Below the pieces are notes generated by a model, which saw nothing but the letters and a program-made list of their open reading frames with translations, made no database searches and was not told where the DNA came from. From Corynebacterium sp. (GTDB lineage: Bacteria; Actinomycetota; Actinomycetes; Mycobacteriales; Mycobacteriaceae), in NCBI RefSeq assembly GCF_030152825.1, contig NZ_JASLIP010000068.1, positions 1-23,959 of the forward strand: a stretch of 23,959 nt of DNA. Direction: 5' to 3'. Positions 20,466-23,959 of this stretch are shown here, in pieces. Position 1 is the stretch's first letter, and each line of letters begins with the position of its first letter. Both the position numbers and the translations under genes were made by a program.

Positions 20466-21548
20466 CTAGAAACGCTCGCCGTCTTCCGGCTGACTCCAGC
20501 CGAAGCCGCGACGTTTGGCTGCCTTGCCGTAACGGGCGGCCATCGCGTCCTCCTGCCGCTGCGCCTCCTGGCGCTGAGTCTCCCGCGACGGTTCGGTGAG
20601 GACGTCGCCAGCCACCGTGTTGGATTCCGTGGCCTGATCACTGCCGGCGCCCGCAGCACCAACTGCCGCTGCCTCCGCCGGGCTCGGGCCTGCGCCCTCA
20701 CCAGCGCCTGCGGTGGCCAGCTGCTCATTTTCCAGCTGCTCGCGGCGGCGCTCCTTGATCTCCGACCAGATGAACCACCCCAGCAGGATCGGGGCGATGA
20801 TGCCGAAGGCGATCCACTGGATGCCATAGGAAAGATACGGCCCGGACTCGATCTTGGGCAGCGGAATCGGGTGCGGTGCGACCCCCGCATCCCCGGCGCG
20901 ATCAGTGATGGCCTCGGTGGACTGCTCGCCGAGCTGCACGTAATCGTGCGCCAGCGTCAGGCCCGTTGCCGCGCCGATCTGCTCGGCGTTCACGCTGGTG
21001 GTCTGTTTGCGGCCCTCCGCGTCGATCACCCCGCGGTCGTTCTTGCCCTCCCCCAACCGGACGTAGCCGGTCAGCTCCATCTGACCGTCCGGGGCCTTCG
21101 CGATCAGCTCCGGGCGGTTCTCCCCGCCCTCCGCGGGCACCCAGCCGCGGTTGACGAGCACCGTGGTGCCGTCCGTGGTCTCGAATGGTGTGATGACCTG
21201 GTAGGCGGGCGCGGACTCCACGGGGCGGTTGCGCAGCAGGACCTCCTGCTGCGGCAGCAGCTTTCCCTGCAGAGTGACGTGGCGCCACTCCTGGGCCTCC
21301 TCGACCGGCTTCGCAGGATCCTTGGGCAGCACCTCTGAGACCGGCACGGGGGCCTGTTCCATCGCGGCCTTGAGGCGATCGTTAAACTCCGTGCGCTTGG
21401 TGTTCTTACCCAGCTGCCAGGGCGCCAGGGTGTTGAAGGCGAAGTAGGTGAACAACAGCACGAAAACAGCCGCGAGGATCCAGCCTGGCGTCAAAAAAGC
21501 TCGAAAGCCGCGCTTCGGCTCCTGGCCGCGCTGTGGATCGACCGCCAT
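20466..21548 (-). CDS. SURF1-family cytochrome c oxidase assembly protein
   Basis: This 360-residue membrane protein has the typical SURF1 layout. The first transmembrane helix (about 22-42) ends in APWQLGKNTKR, followed by a large extracytoplasmic domain with GQWRH-like EWRHVTLQGK (87-96), VLLRNRP (103-109) and VNRGWVP (132-138). The second helix (about 240-261) starts in PYLSYGIQW. SURF1 helps insert haem into the aa3-type oxidase. A long Ala/Gly/Glu/Gln-rich cytoplasmic tail (about 265-360) exceeds the usual length. The ATG at 21546-21548 has a strong ribosome binding site (GGGAGGA). It is the Rv2235 equivalent and keeps its position beside ptpA. Confidence 0.92.
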   Translation of the reverse strand: MAVDPQRGQEPKRGFRAFLTPGWILAAVFVLLFTYFAFNTLAPWQLGKNTKRTEFNDRLKAAMEQAPVPVSEVLPKDPAKPVEEAQEWRHVTLQGKLLPQQEVLLRNRPVESAPAYQVITPFETTDGTTVLVNRGWVPAEGGENRPELIAKAPDGQMELTGYVRLGEGKNDRGVIDAEGRKQTTSVNAEQIGAATGLTLAHDYVQLGEQSTEAITDRAGDAGVAPHPIPLPKIESGPYLSYGIQWIAFGIIAPILLGWFIWSEIKERRREQLENEQLATAGAGEGAGPSPAEAAAVGAAGAGSDQATESNTVAGDVLTEPSRETQRQEAQRQEDAMAARYGKAAKRRGFGWSQPEDGERF

Positions 21549-21744
21549 CGTTCATTCCTCCCGTCGGGCCTGCCTGCTGCCGGCAAAGAGCCGAATAGCA
21601 AAGGACTCGCTTTACGAGAAACAACTCTAGCCCGCCCGCCCCGTCGCTCAAGAAACACGACGCCACGCCAGGACGCCCGCCCCGCCACGGGTACCCCGGC
21701 AAAACCCCCACGCAATGACGTCAAATGTGCGTGAGAGAACAAAG

Positions 21745-21777
21745 AAACCCTCGCGAACCTACTGCTCGCAAGGGTTT
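21745..21777 (-). terminator. Rho-independent terminator of tRNA-Val
   Basis: The minus strand contains AAACCCT ... AGGGTTT (outer arms 21777-21771 and 21751-21745), extended inward by GCGA/CGCG-type pairing around a roughly 9-base loop, followed by CTTTGTT. It begins 7 bases after the tRNA 3' end. The stretch 21549-21744 between it and SURF1 holds the SURF1 leader and no other gene that I can support. Confidence 0.75.
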
Positions 21778-21784
21778 CCATCGG

Positions 21785-21857
21785 TGCGCTCTGACGGGTT
21801 CGAACCGCCGACCTACTGGGTGTAAACCAGTTGCTCTTCCAGCTGAGCTAAGAGCGC
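21785..21857 (-). tRNA. tRNA-Val (anticodon TAC)
   Basis: A full cloverleaf of 73 bases is readable on the minus strand. Acceptor GCGCTCT pairs with AGAGCGC, the D arm is GCTC ... GAGC, the anticodon arm is ACTGG-TTTACAC-CCAGT, and the T arm is GGCGG-TTCGAAC-CCGTC. The loop gives anticodon TAC, reading GTA valine codons. The discriminator base is A. CCA is not encoded: the genome continues CCGA. Confidence 0.96.
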
Positions 21858-21870
21858 GCAACAGCTAGAG

Positions 21871-21899
21871 AGATTAGCCCAGCCATCCCGGCGGGGCAA
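21871..21899 (-). promoter_or_regulatory. Promoter of tRNA-Val
   Basis: On the minus strand TTGCCC (21899-21894) and TAATCT (21876-21871) are separated by 17 bases, a good sigma-70-type spacing. The -10 ends 13 bases before the mature tRNA 5' end, leaving a short leader to be removed by RNase P. Confidence 0.65.
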
Positions 21900-21911
21900 A
21901 TAGGCCCAGGG

Positions 21912-22355
21912 CTAACGCTTCGCGCCGCGCGCGACCAGGCACGCAGCCTGCCAGTCCCCCAGCCTCTCCGAACCGGTCTGCACCATGCCACCCAGCTGCG
22001 CGGACTCCGCGACCTCACCCGGCTGAATGGAGTTCTTCAGGCCTGGTGCCGGGGTCAGCACCCAGATGCGGCCATCCTCGCTCAGGGAACGGTTGGCGTC
22101 CATCAGACCGTCGACCAGGTCGCCGTCCTCCTCGCGCCACCACAAGAGCACCACGTCAACGAGCTCGTCGGTATCCGGGCCCAGCAATTCCTCGCCGATT
22201 GCGTCCTCGAGGGCCTCGCTGATCGAGGAGTCGCAGTCCTCGTCCCAGCCGAGCTCCTGAATGATCGTGCCGCTGGAAACCTCCAGCAGCTCTGCGCAAT
22301 TCAGTCCCTTCGAGCCTTTCTCGTCGCGGACTGGGGCGCTGGGAGTGTTACCCAC
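21912..22355 (-). CDS. DUF3052 family protein
   Basis: This 147-residue soluble acidic protein belongs to DUF3052, an actinobacterial family (Rv2239c in M. tuberculosis). Recognisable blocks are TIIQELGWDEDCDSSISEAL (31-50), VDVVLLWWREEDGDLVDGLM (66-85), GRIWVLTPAPG (94-104) and LGDWQAACLVARG (132-144). Function is unknown. It keeps its position divergent from aceE, which suggests a possible link to pyruvate dehydrogenase but proves nothing. The start is GTG at 22353-22355; AAAGG lies about 13 bases upstream, so initiation signals are weak. A -10 box is 19 bases upstream. Confidence 0.88.
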   Translation of the reverse strand: MGNTPSAPVRDEKGSKGLNCAELLEVSSGTIIQELGWDEDCDSSISEALEDAIGEELLGPDTDELVDVVLLWWREEDGDLVDGLMDANRSLSEDGRIWVLTPAPGLKNSIQPGEVAESAQLGGMVQTGSERLGDWQAACLVARGAKR

Positions 22356-22657
22356 TGTTGTGAAAAACCTTTCTAGTGTAGCTCAAGACCAGCTCCTTGC
22401 TGATCATCCAATGTGACCCAAGCTAACACAGCAGACCTTAAGGTGGGACACATTTTTCACGATTCTCCCCGCCCATCCTCCCCTCCCCGCGGATTAAGCT
22501 CCGCCACGTTGCCTGCGACCACTCCGCGCCCACTAACCGCCCGCGCCATGCCAGTACCGTGCCCGTACCGTGCCAGGCCGCACATCGCGCCCCCACCACC
22601 GACCCCGAATACGTAGGCTGGGGAGGAAGAACAACCCCTTGAGCGAGGAGGCAAGCC
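22356..22657. other. aceE: Divergent promoter region between DUF3052 and aceE
   Basis: This stretch of about 300 bases carries no gene that I can support. It holds TACACT (22375-22380, minus) as a -10 for DUF3052 and TAGGCT (22615-22620, plus) as a possible aceE -10. A tandem direct repeat of GTACCGTGCC lies at 22554-22563 and 22565-22574. A strong ribosome binding site GAGGAGG (22645-22651) sits 6 bases before the aceE ATG. The pyrimidine-rich 22460-22550 has no clear structure. Confidence 0.5.
22375..22380 (-). promoter_or_regulatory. Putative -10 box of the DUF3052 gene
   Basis: TACACT on the minus strand is a good -10 hexamer located 19 bases before the GTG start. The -35 region (TCAGCA at 22403-22398) is weak. 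The AAAGG that could serve as ribosome binding site falls between the -10 and the expected transcription start, so initiation may not rely on it. Confidence 0.45.
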
Positions 22658-23959
22658 ATGGCCAACAAGCCGCACCCAGGCTCCGAGGACCGTCGCGCAC
22701 CCAGCGCCGGGCAGGACACCCACTTCGGCAACATCCGCGACGGGGTGGCGTCCTACCTCGTGGACAGCGACCCGGAGGAAACCCAGGAGTGGATGGACTC
22801 CCTGGACGGGCTGCTCGACAACGCCGGCCCGGACCGTGGCCGCTACCTCATGCTCCGCCTCCTCGAGCGCGCCACCGCCAAGCGCGTGCCCTTGCCGCCG
22901 CTGACCTCCACCGACTACGTGAACACCATCCCCACCACCATGGAGCCAGAGTTCCCAGGTGATGAGGAGATGGAGAAGCGCTACCGCCGCTGGACCCGCT
23001 GGAACGCCGCGATCATGGTGCACCGCGCCCAGCGCTCCGGCATCGGGGTGGGTGGGCACATCTCCACCTACGCCTCCGCCGCACCCCTCTACGAGGTGGG
23101 GCTGAACCACTTCTTCCGCGGCAAGGACCACCCCGGCGGCGGCGACCACATCTTCTTCCAGGGCCACGCCTCCCCCGGCATGTACGCCCGCGCCTACCTC
23201 GAAGGCCGCCTCAGCGAGGAGCAGCTGGACGCCTTCCGCCAGGAGGCCTCCAAACCAGAGGACGGGCTGCCCTCCTACCCGCACCCGCACGGGATGCCCG
23301 AGTTCTGGGAATTCCCCACCGTCTCCATGGGGCTGGGGCCGCTCAACGCGATCTACCAGGCACGCTTCAACCGCTACCTGCACGACCGCGGCCTGAAGGA
23401 CACCTCCGAGCAGCACGTCTGGGCCTTCCTCGGCGACGGCGAAATGGACGAGCCGGAATCCCGCGGCGCGATCCAGATGGCCGCGCTCCACAACCTGGAC
23501 AACCTCACCTTCGTCGTGAACTGCAACCTGCAGCGCCTCGACGGGCCAGTTCGCGGCAACACGAAGATCATCCAGGAGCTGGAGAGCTTCTTCCGCGGTG
23601 CCGGCTGGAACGTCATCAAGGTCATCTGGGGCTCGAAGTGGGACGAGCTGCTGGCGCAGGACCGCGACGGCATCCTGCTCAACAAGATGAACAGCACCGT
23701 CGACGGCGAGTTCCAGCGCTACGCGGTCGAGTCGGGCGCGTACATCCGCGAGCACTTCTTCGGACCCGACCCCCGGCTGCGCAAGATGGTCGAGGGGCTG
23801 AGCGACGACGAGCTGCGCACGCTGCCCCGTGGCGGCCACGACTACCGCAAGCTCTACGCCGCCTACAAGGCCGCGACCGAGCACAAGGGCGCCCCCACCG
23901 TGATCCTCGCCAAGACGAACAAGGGGTGGACGCACGGAGCCGACGACGAGTCGCGCAAC
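22658..23959 (+). CDS. aceE: Pyruvate dehydrogenase E1 component (homodimeric type), 5' part
   Basis: The first 434 codons of AceE are present and the gene runs off the right edge; the full protein is normally about 900 residues or more. AceE decarboxylates pyruvate with thiamine diphosphate and passes the acetyl group to the lipoyl domain of E2, feeding the TCA cycle. Visible family features are RYRRWTRWNAAIMVHRAQR (108-126), GVGGHISTYAS (130-140), FFQGHASPGMYARAYLEGRL (166-185), and the ThDP/Mg motif beginning GDGEMDEPESRG (259-270) and ending NCN (288-290). The segment KTNKGWTHGADDESRN at the edge matches the position of KTIKGYG...EGRN. The reading frame is uninterrupted. ATG 22658 is set by the GAGGAGG ribosome binding site 6 bases upstream. 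Confidence 0.97.
   Translation, partial: MANKPHPGSEDRRAPSAGQDTHFGNIRDGVASYLVDSDPEETQEWMDSLDGLLDNAGPDRGRYLMLRLLERATAKRVPLPPLTSTDYVNTIPTTMEPEFPGDEEMEKRYRRWTRWNAAIMVHRAQRSGIGVGGHISTYASAAPLYEVGLNHFFRGKDHPGGGDHIFFQGHASPGMYARAYLEGRLSEEQLDAFRQEASKPEDGLPSYPHPHGMPEFWEFPTVSMGLGPLNAIYQARFNRYLHDRGLKDTSEQHVWAFLGDGEMDEPESRGAIQMAALHNLDNLTFVVNCNLQRLDGPVRGNTKIIQELESFFRGAGWNVIKVIWGSKWDELLAQDRDGILLNKMNSTVDGEFQRYAVESGAYIREHFFGPDPRLRKMVEGLSDDELRTLPRGGHDYRKLYAAYKAATEHKGAPTVILAKTNKGWTHGADDESRN

Noticed and set aside
22412..22429. Possible GlxR/CRP-type site (TGTGA ... AACA) in the DUF3052-aceE region
   Set aside because: The second half-site matches TCACA poorly and only at 7-base spacing, not the usual 6. Not strong enough to annotate.
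22457..23935. Long minus-strand frame antisense to aceE
   Set aside because: It is Val/Gly/Glu-rich with no domain, and aceE is unmistakable on the other strand through GDGEMDE and other motifs.

Overview
The window is high-GC actinobacterial chromosome, almost certainly Corynebacterium or a close mycolic-acid relative. Gene order is the main evidence. glnE-glnA2, panB, RNase H/CobC, Nif3, a HAD protein, ptpA, SURF1, DUF3052 and aceE follow the same order as the Mycobacterium tuberculosis Rv2221c-Rv2241 neighbourhood. The proteins are of corynebacterial type. Species cannot be fixed from the sequence alone; several housekeeping proteins carry long Ala/Gly/Glu/Asp-rich inserts.

Layout. (1) 1-6.99 kb, all on the minus strand: an accessory segment. 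In order of transcription it holds a DAACS-family symporter, an MFS transporter, a VanZ-family membrane protein, a fructosamine-3-kinase-family protein, an ABC-F ribosome-protection-type ATPase, and a soluble COG3910-like ATPase. The ABC-F gene is a visibly lower-GC insertion. It is bracketed by two 115-bp copies of the 3' end of the fructosamine kinase gene. (2) 7.0-12.05 kb, minus: glnE and glnA2 (nitrogen control). (3) 12.1-12.95 kb, plus: panB (pantothenate), divergent from glnA2. (4) 13.1-16.3 kb, minus: rnpB (RNase P RNA), a small conserved acidic protein, and a CtpE-like P-type ATPase. (5) 16.3-19.0 kb, minus: Nif3-family protein and bifunctional RNase HI/phosphatase. (6) 19.2-20.4 kb, plus: HAD protein and low-molecular-weight tyrosine phosphatase, resembling the ptkA-ptpA pair. 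(7) 20.5-22.4 kb, minus: SURF1, tRNA-Val(UAC) and DUF3052. (8) 22.66 kb to the right edge, plus: the first 434 codons of aceE (pyruvate dehydrogenase E1).

Most of the window is conserved core genome. The most striking feature is the ABC-F insertion. Its upstream region can be read as a compact translational attenuator: an extended -10 promoter, an apparently leaderless three-codon upstream ORF (Met-Ile-Ser-stop), and a stem whose 5' arm starts in that ORF's stop codon and whose 3' arm covers the ABC-F ribosome binding region up to the start codon. A ribosome held on the tiny ORF should free the ABC-F start. The flanking 115-bp copies differ only at synonymous positions, which suggests the cassette arrived with DNA from a related strain or species.

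No CRISPR array, prophage, insertion sequence or transposase was seen.
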